Part shown: positions 8,709-18,573 of the stretch, piece after piece
Position numbering within the stretch: the stretch's first letter is position 1
Layout: each line of letters opens with the position of its first letter
Origin: Massilistercora timonensis
GTDB lineage: Bacteria > Bacillota > Clostridia > Lachnospirales > Lachnospiraceae
Direction of reading: 5' to 3'
NCBI RefSeq assembly: GCF_900312975.1
Contig: NZ_LT990039.1
Span: 434,001 to 498,000, forward strand
Length of the DNA stretch: 64,000 nt
Translations under genes and position numbers: made by a program
The notes under the pieces: model-generated
Database searches by the model: none
Told to the model about the DNA's origin: nothing
What the model saw: the letters and a program-made list of their open reading frames with translations, nothing else

Positions 8709-9020
8709 ATGGGTGCACAAAACACAAACCTGGAAGAAGATGTGATCACCGTCACTCTCACACTGGATAACGATGAGGTGGTAGAATGTGCCGTCCTCAC
8801 CACCTACGAAGCGGACGGCAATGAGTATATCGCCCTGCTCCCCATGGACGAGGCCGGCGAGGAGGCCACCGGGGACGTCTATCTCTACCGTTACCGGGAA
8901 GTAGACGGAGAGCCTACTCTGGAAAATATCGACGACGATGAGGAATACGAGATCGCCGCCGATGCCTTCGATGAATGGATGGATGAACAGGAATTCGAAG
9001 AATTACCGGACATGGAATAA
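8709..9020 (+). CDS. DUF1292 family small acidic protein
   Basis: 103 aa, very acidic. Its body (ITVTLTLDNDEVVECAVLTTYE, YIALLPMDEAGE, DVYLYRY) matches the DUF1292/YrzB family widespread in Firmicutes, of unknown function. It stands alone on the plus strand, and its last 18 bp overlap the 3' end of the convergent helicase gene. In many Firmicutes the family sits near the Holliday-junction resolvase YrrK; here it does not. Confidence 0.85.
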   Translation: MGAQNTNLEEDVITVTLTLDNDEVVECAVLTTYEADGNEYIALLPMDEAGEEATGDVYLYRYREVDGEPTLENIDDDEEYEIAADAFDEWMDEQEFEELPDME

Positions 9021-10832
9021 TTCACCCACAAAGCGGGAGGGACTTGCGTCCTTCCCGTTTTTTTCACGGACATAACTGACAAAAAGCCGTTTTTTCGCCC
9101 GGGTCATGGCCACGTAGAACAGGCGGCGCTCCTCTTCTGTCTCCTCTTCCAGCTTCGCCTTCTTATAGGGGACCACCCCTTCATTGGCCCGGATGATGAA
9201 CACCGTGTCAAACTCCAGCCCTTTGGCTCCGTGCATGGTGAGAAGGGATACTCCTGTTCCAGGCGTTTTCTGCCGGCTGGTCCCGGATTCTTTTCGCTCC
9301 TCAATGTGCATAAGCCACTCCGGGATGGTGCGGCAGCCTTTGGACAGTTCCTGGACTTCATCCAGCACCTCCGCCCATTTCTTCCAGTCTGTCTGCCGGT
9401 ACTCCCCGTAGCCTTTCAGAAACTCATCGTAGCCAATGCTTTTGCGGATATACTGGATGGCCGCGTAGGGCGTCTGCTTTTCCATCATTTTCATATCCCA
9501 CTCCAGCTGATCGATGCGATCCTGCATCCAGTCCTTGTCACAGTAGAAATTCCGCAGGGACTCGTAGGTCACCGGCTCCCCCTCAAGACTGTCTCTTCCG
9601 ATATAGCGGTTGGGACGGTTCACGATCCGGAGAAGATGCCGCTTCTCCATCCGCCCCTGGGAGAGGGAGAGGTAACTTATCAGATCCCTTACCGCGAAAT
9701 GGGCATAGAGATCCTCCGGCTTCTCCTTCATGACAAAAGGGATCCCCCGGGCGGCCAGAAGCTCTGCCAGCGCCCGGCCTTCCGCCGCCGTGCGGAACAG
9801 GACAGCCATCCGGGAGAGAGGTTCCCCTGCCCGGGCAAGCTCCGTTATCTCCCGCAGCACATACCCGCTTTCTTCCACCGGATCCTTTACCTCCTGGATG
9901 TGGACCACTTCCCCTTTTTCCTTTTTTGCCTGTAGCTTCTTCGCACACCGCTTCTTGTTGTTTGCGATCACCCGCAGGGCTCCGTCCACGATAAAGCCTC
10001 CGGACCGGTAATTGGTCCCAAGGACGATCCTTTGGGCTTTTGGATAGTCTTTCTCAAATTCCTGCATGATCCCCGGGCAGGCTCCCCGGAATCCATAGAT
10101 GGACTGATCGTCGTCCCCCACCACGAAGAGATTGTCCCGGGGCTTCGCCAGAAGACGCAGCACCTGATACTGCACCTGGTTGATATCCTGGAACTCGTCC
10201 ACCAGGATATAGGAAAACCGCTGCTGCCACCGCTCCAGGATATCCGGCCGGGTCTGGAACAATCTCAGGCAGTAGAGAAGCATATCTTCGAAATCGATCT
10301 TCCCCATCTCTTTTTTCCGTTTTTCATAGCAGTCAAAAACGCTCCGGAACTTTTCCTTTCCGCAGCATTTTGGCTCATATGTCTCCAATTTTTCCATCCG
10401 GTTCTTCACACTACCGATCTCGCCGGCCAGATCCCGCACCAGGTCTTCTTCCTCCTCCGGCCCTTCTCCCGCCGAAAGTTCCGAGAGGATCTGCAGGAGC
10501 AGCCCCTTCTTCTCCTCCCCGGTGAGCAGCCGGATATTCCTGGCTCCATAGGCCCATTTCAGGATCCCGTAATAAAATCCGTGGAAGGTCCCGAAGGTAA
10601 CGGGATAAGTCTCGTCCCCCATCACCTGGCAGAACCGCTGGCGCATCTCCATAGCGGCATACCGGGTAAAGGTAATGACCAGAATTTCTTCTGGCCTTAC
10701 CTGATACCTGGTGATCAAATATTCGATTCTTTTTGCGATGGTAAGAGTCTTCCCGGAACCGGGACCGGCGAGGACCATACAGGGTCCGTCCTTGCAGGCG
10801 ACCGCCTGCTTCTGAGCTTGATTTAACTCCAT
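9003..10832 (-). CDS. UvrD/PcrA-like SF1A DNA helicase
   Basis: 609 aa with the helicase motifs in order: Q-motif LNQAQKQAV, Walker A AGPGSGKTLT, DEFQD Walker B variant, VGDDDQSIYGFRGA, GTNYRSG, LTMHGAKGLEFDTVFI and VAMTRAKKRL. It is about 100 aa shorter than PcrA/UvrD and lacks their C-terminal extension, so it is probably a paralogue rather than the primary PcrA. It unwinds DNA 3'-5' using ATP in repair or conflict resolution. The gene starts 9 bp after gltX ends. Confidence 0.9.
   Translation of the reverse strand: MELNQAQKQAVACKDGPCMVLAGPGSGKTLTIAKRIEYLITRYQVRPEEILVITFTRYAAMEMRQRFCQVMGDETYPVTFGTFHGFYYGILKWAYGARNIRLLTGEEKKGLLLQILSELSAGEGPEEEEDLVRDLAGEIGSVKNRMEKLETYEPKCCGKEKFRSVFDCYEKRKKEMGKIDFEDMLLYCLRLFQTRPDILERWQQRFSYILVDEFQDINQVQYQVLRLLAKPRDNLFVVGDDDQSIYGFRGACPGIMQEFEKDYPKAQRIVLGTNYRSGGFIVDGALRVIANNKKRCAKKLQAKKEKGEVVHIQEVKDPVEESGYVLREITELARAGEPLSRMAVLFRTAAEGRALAELLAARGIPFVMKEKPEDLYAHFAVRDLISYLSLSQGRMEKRHLLRIVNRPNRYIGRDSLEGEPVTYESLRNFYCDKDWMQDRIDQLEWDMKMMEKQTPYAAIQYIRKSIGYDEFLKGYGEYRQTDWKKWAEVLDEVQELSKGCRTIPEWLMHIEERKESGTSRQKTPGTGVSLLTMHGAKGLEFDTVFIIRANEGVVPYKKAKLEEETEEERRLFYVAMTRAKKRLFVSYVREKNGKDASPSRFVGELFHVR
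9034..9064 (+). terminator. intrinsic terminator for DUF1292 located inside the helicase gene
   Basis: A 10-bp stem (9034-9043 with 9048-9057, one G-U pair) and TTGC loop are followed by seven T on the plus strand. All of it lies within the last codons of the convergent helicase gene. Confidence 0.8.
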
Positions 10833-10841
10833 AGATACCTC

Positions 10842-12299
10842 TTACTTGCTTAACATCTCGATGCCTTTGCGGATCCGTCGCAGGGACTCCTCCTTGCCCA
10901 GGATCTCCATGATCTCCGTGGCGCCTCCCGGCGTGGTCTGCTTGCCGGAGACGGCGGTGCGCACCGGCCACATAACGAATCCGGTCTTCACGCCTTTCTC
11001 ATCCACATATCCCTTCAGCGTCTCAAACAGAGCGTCGTTGCTGAAATCCTCCTGGGCTTCCAGCCGGGGCAGCAGATCTGTCAGCACCTCCAGAGAGTTC
11101 TCCTCGTTGGTCTTCATCTTCTTGTGGCAGTACATGGAAGTGTCATATTCCGGCAGCTCCTCAAAGAAATCGATCTGCTCCGGAATATCCGGGAACACCT
11201 CGATCCTTGTCTTCACAAGGGCCGCGATCTTCTTAAGGTCGCAGTCTCTTTTGACCACTTCCTGGATATAAGGCTTCGCCATCTCGTAGAACCGGTCGAA
11301 ATCCATGGCTTTGAGATACTCTCCGTTCATCCATTTCAGCTTCACGATATCGAAGACTGCCGGAGACTTGCTCATATTCCGGTAGTCGAATTCCTTCACC
11401 AGTTCCTCCAGAGAGAATATCTCCTGGGTTCCGGAAGGACACCAGCCAAGAAGAGCCACGTAGTTTACCACTGCCTCCGTCACAAATCCCTGGTCGATCA
11501 GATCCTCATAGGAAGAATGTCCGCAGCGCTTGGACAGCTTCTTGTGATTCTCGTCGGTGATCAGCGGACAGTGCACATAAGTCGGCACGTCCCAGCCGAA
11601 TGCCTCGTAGATCTTGTTGTACTTGGGCGCGGAGGAAAGATACTCATTGCCCCGGACCACATGGGTGATCCCCATCAGGTGGTCGTCGATCACATTGGCG
11701 AAATTATAGGTGGGATAACCATCAGACTTGATCAGGATCAGGTCCTCCAGCTCCTCGTTGGGAACCGTAATGTCCCCGTAAATATCGTCATGGAAGGTAG
11801 TGGTCCCTCCTGTAGGCATATTAAACCGGATCACATAAGGCTTCCCGGCTGCCAGATTGGCCTCCACCTCTTCTTTGCTAAGACCAAGACAGTGCTTGTC
11901 ATACACCACGATCTGAGTCCCGTCGTCCGATACCTTGGCCTTCAGGGAATCCAGCCGCTCCTTGTCGCAGAAGCAGTAGTAGGCGTCCCCCTGCTCGATC
12001 AGCTGTTTGGCATACTTAAGATACAGACCTGACTCATTGCGTTCGCTCTGTACGTAGGGACCTACTCCCCCGTCCTTGTCCGGGCCTTCGTCATGGACAA
12101 GTCCCGTTTCCTCCAGGGTGTGGTATATGATCTCCAGCGCCCCTTCCACAAACCGCACCTGGTCCGTATCCTCGATCCGCAGGATGAAATCTCCCCCTGC
12201 GTGCTTCGCGATCAGATAGGCATAAAGCGCGGTCCGCAAATTTCCCACGTGCATCCGCCCGGTGGGACTGGGCGCAAATCTTGTTCTTACTCTTTCCAT
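10842..12299 (-). CDS. gltX: glutamyl-tRNA synthetase
   Basis: 485 aa, the usual length. The class I HIGH-type signature appears as [19 protein letters not shown] at residues 6-24 and the KMSKS loop as KKLSKRCG. The WMNGEYL and anticodon-binding C-terminal helices follow. It charges tRNA-Glu (and, where GatCAB exists, tRNA-Gln) with glutamate in the cytoplasm. It follows the Sir2-like gene by 2 bp and precedes the helicase by 9 bp, suggesting an operon. Confidence 0.95.
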   Translation of the reverse strand: MERVRTRFAPSPTGRMHVGNLRTALYAYLIAKHAGGDFILRIEDTDQVRFVEGALEIIYHTLEETGLVHDEGPDKDGGVGPYVQSERNESGLYLKYAKQLIEQGDAYYCFCDKERLDSLKAKVSDDGTQIVVYDKHCLGLSKEEVEANLAAGKPYVIRFNMPTGGTTTFHDDIYGDITVPNEELEDLILIKSDGYPTYNFANVIDDHLMGITHVVRGNEYLSSAPKYNKIYEAFGWDVPTYVHCPLITDENHKKLSKRCGHSSYEDLIDQGFVTEAVVNYVALLGWCPSGTQEIFSLEELVKEFDYRNMSKSPAVFDIVKLKWMNGEYLKAMDFDRFYEMAKPYIQEVVKRDCDLKKIAALVKTRIEVFPDIPEQIDFFEELPEYDTSMYCHKKMKTNEENSLEVLTDLLPRLEAQEDFSNDALFETLKGYVDEKGVKTGFVMWPVRTAVSGKQTTPGGATEIMEILGKEESLRRIRKGIEMLSK

Positions 12300-12301
12300 G
12301 G

Positions 12302-13042
12302 TTACTCTCCTAACTCCTTGATGATATTCTCTAATGTCTCGTCCACTCTCTGGTCGATGACCAGATCCGCGAACCGATCTGAGAAATGCGGTGTGGAGTG
12401 GACCACCACCAGCTTTTCTCCTTCATAGTAGTTCACCAGCTGGGTGCACAGATAAGTGTTCAGGTTGGTCCCCAGAGCGATCAGAAGGTCCGCCTTCTGC
12501 ACCTCCTCCGCCGCCCGGGTGATCACGCTGTTGTCCACCATCTCGCCAAAGAAGCATACATCCGGCCGGATGGGCGCGTGACAATGCTCGCACAGCGGCA
12601 CCCGTTTGGATTCCCGGATATACTCTACCGGATACTTCCGCCCACAGCTGGGACAATGATTTTCATAAACGCTTCCGTGCAGGTTGATCACATTCTGGCA
12701 GCCCGCCCTTCCCGGCAGCCCGTAGATCCTTCTGGTGATCACCGACTGGATCAGACCCTTTTGCTGCAGCTTCGCAAGATCCACGAAGCCTTTTCCCGGC
12801 GGGATATCCAGAGAACTTAAGATCTCGTTCCGGTAGAACTCGAAGAACTGCTCCTTCCTTGTGGAATAAAAGCTGCTGGAAAACATCTCTTCCAGGGAAA
12901 ACCCGTACTTTGCCTCAATGTCATAGGATTCACTCCCGTCCCGGATCGCCGGATAACCATTCTCCAGCAGCATCTCATAGCCGCTCAGCACAGTGGTATA
13001 CCTGCTCTCCTTAAGCATCTGCAGCAGTGTTCTCTCTAACAT
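12302..13042 (-). CDS. Sir2-like protein with degenerate NAD-binding motifs
   Basis: 246 aa. The zinc ribbon (CPSC and CEHC), [10 protein letters not shown] (catalytic His context), VCFFGE and ALGTNLNTY place it in the sirtuin fold. The NAD signature GAGxSxxSGIPDFR is replaced by [15 protein letters not shown], and TQNID by TRRIY, losing the residues that contact NAD and activate catalysis. It is therefore probably not a classical deacylase. Start at the second ATG (13042) fits GGGAGGG with a 6-bp spacing; the first ATG (13048) abuts that site. Confidence 0.8.
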   Translation of the reverse strand: MLERTLLQMLKESRYTTVLSGYEMLLENGYPAIRDGSESYDIEAKYGFSLEEMFSSSFYSTRKEQFFEFYRNEILSSLDIPPGKGFVDLAKLQQKGLIQSVITRRIYGLPGRAGCQNVINLHGSVYENHCPSCGRKYPVEYIRESKRVPLCEHCHAPIRPDVCFFGEMVDNSVITRAAEEVQKADLLIALGTNLNTYLCTQLVNYYEGEKLVVVHSTPHFSDRFADLVIDQRVDETLENIIKELGE

Positions 13043-13106
13043 ATCCATCCCTCCCCGCTAAAACTCTCTATGGTTAGACTTATTGTATCATAGATGATTT
13101 CCGCTC

Positions 13107-13586
13107 TCAAGCCTTTCCCCTTCTCTTAAGAGCCTTTCTCTGGCGCCAGTAACGGGCCTGGAAGAACTCCCTTGGAATGGATACGATCAACACGATCCCC
13201 AGCACAATGGCAAAGGCGATCTTCAGCGCTTCCATTCCCCGCTGGCTGGCCAGGGCCATCTGGTTTGTCACCAGGTAGTAGGCGGTAAAATATACTCCCG
13301 CCCCGGGCACCAGGGGAATGATCCCAGAGATCAGGAAGATGGTAATGGGGCATTTCATCCGCACCGTCAGTATCCTTGAGATCAGCACCACGGCCAGCGT
13401 CCCGAAGAAAGACGCAAGCGCCGGCGAAAGGTCATAACCAGCGGTCAGCGTAAGGTAGATCATCCACCCGGCAGTTCCCGTAAGGCCGCAGCACAGGTAG
13501 AACCGCTTCGGCACGTTGAACAGCACCGCGAAGGCCACCGTCCCCACGAAAGATCCAAAAATATGCATCAAGATCGTCTGGATCAC
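13107..13586 (-). CDS. threonine/serine exporter subunit (ThrE C-terminal / YjjB type)
   Basis: 159 aa with about five hydrophobic helices (GSFVGTVAFAVLFN, SFFGTLAVVLISRIL, GIIPLVPGAGVYFTAYYL). This corresponds to the second half of ThrE exporters, encoded separately in many Firmicutes. Its GTG start overlaps the stop of the upstream ThrE gene by 4 bp, so the two are translationally coupled and presumably form one complex exporting small polar amino acids (substrate inferred from the family). Confidence 0.85.
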   Translation of the reverse strand: MIQTILMHIFGSFVGTVAFAVLFNVPKRFYLCCGLTGTAGWMIYLTLTAGYDLSPALASFFGTLAVVLISRILTVRMKCPITIFLISGIIPLVPGAGVYFTAYYLVTNQMALASQRGMEALKIAFAIVLGIVLIVSIPREFFQARYWRQRKALKRRGKA

Positions 13587-14815
13587 AGGATCACCCCTCC
13601 CATCATATTGTTATAAAGACTCAGCGTGATCCCTACGCCGATGGCGATATAGACAAACACCAAAAGGGCGTCGATCATCCGCACCGTACCGGAGAGGAAA
13701 TCACTGTCCGCGATATCCCGGATGGCGTTCACGAAAGCCATTCCCGGCACCAGAGGCATGATAGCGCCGCTGATCATACCCTCCAGCCTCAGCGTTTCCC
13801 AGAAGGGGATCTGCCTGGCCAACAGCGCCAGCGCCGTGATCACCACGCCGCCCACCAGATTGACGATGATCTTGGACATATGGTGGCGCTTTGCCGTCAG
13901 CACCCACACATATAGGAGACACCCGATAAGGAAGGCAACCCCGCTCTCCATCACCGTAGACCCCAGGAGAAATCCAAGACTGGCGCTTGAGGCTCCTGCC
14001 GCCAGGATCTGAAAATAGGGCCGCTTAGGCGGCATCTCATCGATCTCCTTGAGTTTCTTTGCCGCCTCTTCCATAGTCACACGTCCGGCCGCGATCTCCC
14101 GGGACAGATCGTTCACCTCCGCCACGATCCCCAGATGGGCGCTGGACAAAGGGATATGCTTCACCTTCGTGTAAGCCTCCTCCATCCCGTTCTCCGCGCT
14201 GACAAAGATAGCGTGGCTCAACGTAAAGATATCCACATGGTCCACATGAAACCGCTGGCAGATCCGGGTGATGGTCTCCTCCACACGGAAGATCTCCGCC
14301 CCGTTCTTCAAAAGGATCCTTCCCGCCTCCAGTGCCAGGTCTACCACTTTCTTCACATCCACCTCGGATTCCAGCCGCTTCTTCAGGTACACCATGTCCA
14401 CCAGACGGATCCCGTCCTCGTAAATGGGCTCCTGATAATGATCCACAAAGAAGTTCGCCACGATATGAGAATTGACAAACCCGCATTTCTCATAGAATCC
14501 GATGGTCTTCCTGCAATTGCCGGTCCCCACGTACATGGTGTCGCAGCTGCCGCTGTAGTGCTCGCAGATAAACCGGATCATCTGCCTGCCATAGCCTTTC
14601 CCCTGGCTCTCTGGTTCCGTGGCGATGTTCTTCAGCTCGCACTGGCGGTTCTTCCCCGGCTGTACCACGCACACTGTGCGCACCTTTCCGCCGTCCTCCA
14701 GGACAAACATCTCTCCCTCATCCAGATACCGGTCGATCATATCCTCCTGAGGATCCGCAAGAAGCAGAAGGTCCAGGTATTGCTTTTTGTTGTCTGTAAT
14801 CTGTCGAATGTTCAT
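13583..14815 (-). CDS. GNAT acetyltransferase-ThrE (YjjP-type) exporter fusion
   Basis: 410 aa. Residues 1-140 form a GNAT domain with an acetyl-CoA loop (NIATEPESQGKGYGRQMI) and a KTIGFYEKCGF C-terminal motif. Residues about 155-410 form a ThrE N-terminal-type exporter subunit (LALEAGRILLKNGAEIFRVE followed by five hydrophobic helices with SGAIMPLVPGMAF). The reading frame is continuous with no internal break. ThrE/YjjP normally stands alone at about 255 aa. The fused enzyme could modify a substrate or regulate export; this is inference. Confidence 0.85.
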   Translation of the reverse strand: MNIRQITDNKKQYLDLLLLADPQEDMIDRYLDEGEMFVLEDGGKVRTVCVVQPGKNRQCELKNIATEPESQGKGYGRQMIRFICEHYSGSCDTMYVGTGNCRKTIGFYEKCGFVNSHIVANFFVDHYQEPIYEDGIRLVDMVYLKKRLESEVDVKKVVDLALEAGRILLKNGAEIFRVEETITRICQRFHVDHVDIFTLSHAIFVSAENGMEEAYTKVKHIPLSSAHLGIVAEVNDLSREIAAGRVTMEEAAKKLKEIDEMPPKRPYFQILAAGASSASLGFLLGSTVMESGVAFLIGCLLYVWVLTAKRHHMSKIIVNLVGGVVITALALLARQIPFWETLRLEGMISGAIMPLVPGMAFVNAIRDIADSDFLSGTVRMIDALLVFVYIAIGVGITLSLYNNMMGGVIL

Positions 14816-14883
14816 GGCAAAACTCCTGCATTTTCATAATCCAGCCTATTATAACACCTGAGGCAGGAAAATGAAAGAGCTGC

Positions 14884-15645
14884 CTACAGGCTATTGTGAA
14901 GAAGGGTAAGAACTGTTTTCAGCTCCTCCACACCCATCTGTCCAGGCGCGGATGCCTTGCCGGCGGCGCCAAAGGTCAGGGCGGATCCAAAGACCTCTCC
15001 GCATAGACGGCTGATCACACCAGTTCCTGCCATGGACATGGTAATGATGGGACGGTCCGCATATTCCGTTGCCATCTCTTCTGTGGCGGCAAGCAGGGTA
15101 AGCACGTCTTTTCTATTTCGGGGCATAACCGCGATCTTGGGAATGTCCGCTCCCAGATCCTGCATTTTACAAAGTCTGGATACCAATTCTTCTTTGTCCG
15201 GAGTCTTGTCAAAATCATGGTTGGAAGCCACCACTTTCACGCCGCAGGCGTGAGCGGTATCGATCACCCTTTTCACCGCCTCATCGCCAGTAAACGCCTC
15301 GATGTCCACCAGATCCACCAGACCGGTCTTTGCGATCCGCCGGTTTAACGCCACATAAGTCTCAGTGTCGATGGCCTTCTCACCGCCTTCTTTCGCGGTG
15401 CGGAAGGTAAAGAGGACAGGGATCTCACCCAAGACTTCCCGCAGCATTTTTGCCGTCTTCTCTACTTCCTGGAAGTCAAAAACATCCCGGTACCAGTCTG
15501 CCCGCCATTCCACAATGTCAGTTCCCATGGAAGCAATGGTCCGGGCGGCGGAAAGGATTTCCTCTCTGGTAGTCCCCACGATGGGAACACAGACCTTGGG
15601 GATCCCTGGGCCGATTTCAACATTCCTTACTTTCACTGTATTCAT
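14884..15645 (-). CDS. aroD: type I 3-dehydroquinate dehydratase
   Basis: 253 aa from the ATG at 15645 (MNTVKVRNVEIG; ribosome site AGAGGAAA); an upstream in-frame ATG at 15726 has no such support. Type I AroD motifs are present: VEWRADWY, VASNHDF (catalytic His), PKIAVMPRN (Schiff-base Lys) and the C-terminal GSALTFGAAGKASAPGQ loop. It catalyses the third shikimate step. No other aro gene is adjacent, and it lies just beyond the terminator of the glycine reductase operon. Confidence 0.93.
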   Translation of the reverse strand: MNTVKVRNVEIGPGIPKVCVPIVGTTREEILSAARTIASMGTDIVEWRADWYRDVFDFQEVEKTAKMLREVLGEIPVLFTFRTAKEGGEKAIDTETYVALNRRIAKTGLVDLVDIEAFTGDEAVKRVIDTAHACGVKVVASNHDFDKTPDKEELVSRLCKMQDLGADIPKIAVMPRNRKDVLTLLAATEEMATEYADRPIITMSMAGTGVISRLCGEVFGSALTFGAAGKASAPGQMGVEELKTVLTLLHNSL

Positions 15646-15736
15646 AATTGATTTCCTCTTCTTTCTTGTTATCTCGCATTTTTTACAGTGTATCATATCA
15701 AAGATCAACAAACAATGCAGGTACAATGCCGATCAG

Positions 15737-15773
15737 CAAAAAAGAACTGCCGCGTCAATAAACGCGGCAGCTC
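15737..15773 (-). terminator. terminator of the glycine reductase operon
   Basis: GC-rich stem (15747-15754 with 15763-15770, extendable outward) followed on the minus strand by TTCTTTTTT, 34 bp past the grdD stop. Confidence 0.85.
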
Positions 15774-15806
15774 TTCTTTGCTTTCTCTCTTCCTTTTTCC
15801 TCAGAA

Positions 15807-16970
15807 CTAGCCGATGTATCCGGCTTTCTTAAGCTCTTCCTCCGCCTTCTCAAGGTTGGCGTCAGATACCCGGATGATAGGTCCGGTACAGCCCATTCCG
15901 CTCTCTGCGTAAATGCCGATCTTCCACAGGCATTTTACTGCATCGTCCAGATCCATAACTTCGATTCCAGGGATCTGGGAAGTTACGATCTCCTTGGGAG
16001 GCTCCTTTACATCCTCTTCTGCTGCCGCCGGTTTGGAAGCCGCCTTCACAGAATCCAGGATCTCCTGGAACCCGGCCTTCTTCGCAGCCGCGAACTCTGC
16101 CCTGGCCACCTCGAAGACCTTGCCTCTTACCAGCTGCGCCGCGTACCGGATCGCATTGGCGATCACCGGAGCGCCGGAGGCTCTGGATACGATCATGACA
16201 AGCTGCTCATAGCCTTCCCCGATGCCCGGGCCATAGCCGAAGCCGGTAGCCTCATAGCTTCCGCCGGTGTTGGCGGAAGAAAGCATCTTCACCAGGATGT
16301 TTCCGGTCAGGGAATCTGTCACCATAATATCCGGTGACGCCTGGAGCACGTCGTTTCCTCTCATCACGCATCCGCCGTCTGCACGGCTGGACTCTGCAAA
16401 TGTGATATCATAGCCCTGCTCCTGAAGCTGTTTTAACGCCTTCTCTGTCTGACGGGCGCCGTCCACGTTCAGGATTCCCACTGTGGGATGAGCGTTGCCG
16501 CAGGCTTTCGCCGCGATCACACCATAGACCGCATTCTTGATCATTCCCTCGATCCGGTCTGTGCTGGAGGTTCCGGTGGTGTTGGCAATATACATTTCCT
16601 TGCCGTATCCCGGAGTCACACAGCGTCCTACAGTAGATACGCCAATGGGGAACGGGAAATGCATGGTAACTGCCGCGTCGATCTCCTTGTTCTTGAGCAT
16701 CTCTTCCATCTTGTCGTGGCCTTCCTCATCATTGGCCACTTTCACGGTGGTCACGCCCTCTGCCTCCAGGGTTCCGATGTAGTACACATCGATCCCGTCT
16801 CTGGCGGCCGCGATGGCGCCTGCCATCGAATTCTCTTCTCCGTGCTCGCTTCCCATTCCGGTGATGGCAATCTTAGGCTTCTTCCCAAAACTTCCGGTCT
16901 CCAGACCTTCCGCCATCTGAAGGAATGTTTCCGCGATCATTTTTTCAATCTTATCTGCCATCGTCACCAC
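15807..16970 (-). CDS. grdD: glycine reductase complex component C, beta subunit
   Basis: 387 aa, PlsX-like. With GrdC it takes the selenoprotein A-bound carboxymethyl/acetyl thioester and releases acetyl phosphate, feeding acetate kinase for ATP. Diagnostic stretches are GRCVTPGYGKEMYIANTTGTSSTDR, LLVKMLSSANTGGSYEATGFGYGPG and the C-terminal SGMGCTGPIIRVSD. It starts 3 bp after grdC ends. Cysteines in GRCVTPG and GMGCTGP are likely functional residues by family precedent. Confidence 0.95.
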   Translation of the reverse strand: MVTMADKIEKMIAETFLQMAEGLETGSFGKKPKIAITGMGSEHGEENSMAGAIAAARDGIDVYYIGTLEAEGVTTVKVANDEEGHDKMEEMLKNKEIDAAVTMHFPFPIGVSTVGRCVTPGYGKEMYIANTTGTSSTDRIEGMIKNAVYGVIAAKACGNAHPTVGILNVDGARQTEKALKQLQEQGYDITFAESSRADGGCVMRGNDVLQASPDIMVTDSLTGNILVKMLSSANTGGSYEATGFGYGPGIGEGYEQLVMIVSRASGAPVIANAIRYAAQLVRGKVFEVARAEFAAAKKAGFQEILDSVKAASKPAAAEEDVKEPPKEIVTSQIPGIEVMDLDDAVKCLWKIGIYAESGMGCTGPIIRVSDANLEKAEEELKKAGYIG

Positions 16971-16973
16971 CCC

Positions 16974-18512
16974 TTACTCTGCCATCAGGGTCGCAGCAAA
17001 ATCTTTCATAGCTTTCGCGATCAGTCCCTTTACTTCTTCCTCGGATACGCCGGCTGCCGCTTCTTCCTCAGCAGCGGTATTGCCGTGGATCACGAAGGAT
17101 ACACCGTCGAACAGGTTGGTCATACGTCCAAGGAACAGACTTCCTTTTCCGATGATCATCGCGTTCTTGATCTTTCCTTCTTTGATATCCTCGCAGGCAA
17201 ATCCCACGTAAGGTACGCCAGACGGGATATGTCCCTGTGTGGGAGCCCATCCGGTCAGACCACGCTCTTTGGTGAAGTTGGCCAGTTCTTTCCGGTCTAA
17301 CTCTCCACGCTTTACAGCCAGGGCCGCGATCATCTTGTAGTTTGCCAGCGGAACATCTCCTGCTCCGGCCGGTTTGGTGATATCCGGATTCTGCATCTCC
17401 GGAGAATATTTGTCGATGTCGGTAAGCTTCATTCCAACTCTGTCAAGCGGGTCAGCTACCAGGCTTCCGATTACGTTCTGCGGAGCGGAACCGGTACCAA
17501 CGCTGTGGCGTCCCAGCATGCCAAGATCGATCTCAGGGCTTACGCCGTCGTTCTCGGAAATGATCACACAGAAGCCGCCCAGGCAGTCCTCCAGGATGGG
17601 AAGACCTTTCTTGATGTGATCCTTGCCGTTCATACCAAGTTTCGCGGTACATCCGCCTGCTGTAACGGCAACAGTCTTGTAGGCGCCGGATTTTACCAGC
17701 GCAGCCGCCTCGATAAGCGCATGAGTAGGAGCCGCGCAGAATCCTCTTGCATCAGATCCGCTGGCGCTTACCAGGCCTGCAACCTCTGCCGCCGCCTTGG
17801 CAAAGTTGCCGCCGCCTCTCTGGTTCATATCGCCGCAGGCTTCCTCTGCACAGTCGATAACGTACTCAACATCCGCCTTGTCGATCCCTGCGTTGCGTAC
17901 GCCGTAGAGAAGGGCCAGCACGCTGGAGGCCTTGCTCATCAGGTTCTCATGCATAACGTGGGAAGACAGGTTTACATCAATATCATGAGCCGGTTTTACA
18001 CAGCCCACCAGTTTGTTTTCAAAATACAGAGGCTCTGCATGGTCGTCTTTGATCAGCGCCTCGATCTCAGCAAGCTCGTATCCCTCTTCAATCCGCTCTA
18101 CAATATCGTCGGAGATGATGGGGTTCTTCGCGAACTGATCTTTATATTTCGCCACAAATTCCTTGTCCAGTTTTACAACCTCGAACATGTCGCTGGCCTG
18201 TACCAGGAACAGGAACTCTTCCTCCGGCATGATCTCGCCGTATTTGCCGTAGCGCTCAACTCCCTCTTTCTTCTTGTCGTACCAGGGGAACTCTACTTCT
18301 GCCAGCTCATCCGGATGTACGTTGCCGATGTAGGTCTGATTCGGCCAGTAAGCCACTACATCCTCGTAAGAACGCAGATGCTGCGGAACTTCTTTCAGAT
18401 ATTCAGAATCCGGGTTTACGATCCTCTCTGTAGTCTGGGTCGTCCCGTTGTATAAAACCATATCAGGAGTATGTACTAATACATAGCTTGCTCCTTTAAT
18501 TACACTGTTCAT
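16974..18512 (-). CDS. grdC: glycine reductase complex component C, alpha subunit
   Basis: 512 aa, FabH/thiolase-like. Recognised by IKGASYVLVHTPDMVLYNG, the VGCVKPAHDIDVNLSSHVMHENLM segment and GFCAAPTHALIEAAALVKSG. With GrdD it converts the acetyl thioester on GrdA to acetyl phosphate. It lies 120 bp downstream of grdA, with two GC-rich stem-loops in the gap, and has its own AAGAAGGTGG ribosome site. Confidence 0.95.
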   Translation of the reverse strand: MNSVIKGASYVLVHTPDMVLYNGTTQTTERIVNPDSEYLKEVPQHLRSYEDVVAYWPNQTYIGNVHPDELAEVEFPWYDKKKEGVERYGKYGEIMPEEEFLFLVQASDMFEVVKLDKEFVAKYKDQFAKNPIISDDIVERIEEGYELAEIEALIKDDHAEPLYFENKLVGCVKPAHDIDVNLSSHVMHENLMSKASSVLALLYGVRNAGIDKADVEYVIDCAEEACGDMNQRGGGNFAKAAAEVAGLVSASGSDARGFCAAPTHALIEAAALVKSGAYKTVAVTAGGCTAKLGMNGKDHIKKGLPILEDCLGGFCVIISENDGVSPEIDLGMLGRHSVGTGSAPQNVIGSLVADPLDRVGMKLTDIDKYSPEMQNPDITKPAGAGDVPLANYKMIAALAVKRGELDRKELANFTKERGLTGWAPTQGHIPSGVPYVGFACEDIKEGKIKNAMIIGKGSLFLGRMTNLFDGVSFVIHGNTAAEEEAAAGVSEEEVKGLIAKAMKDFAATLMAE

Positions 18513-18573
18513 TGGTTATCCACCTTTCTTCAACTCATTCAATCCCGGGCGGCATTCCGCCCCGTTTCACAAG

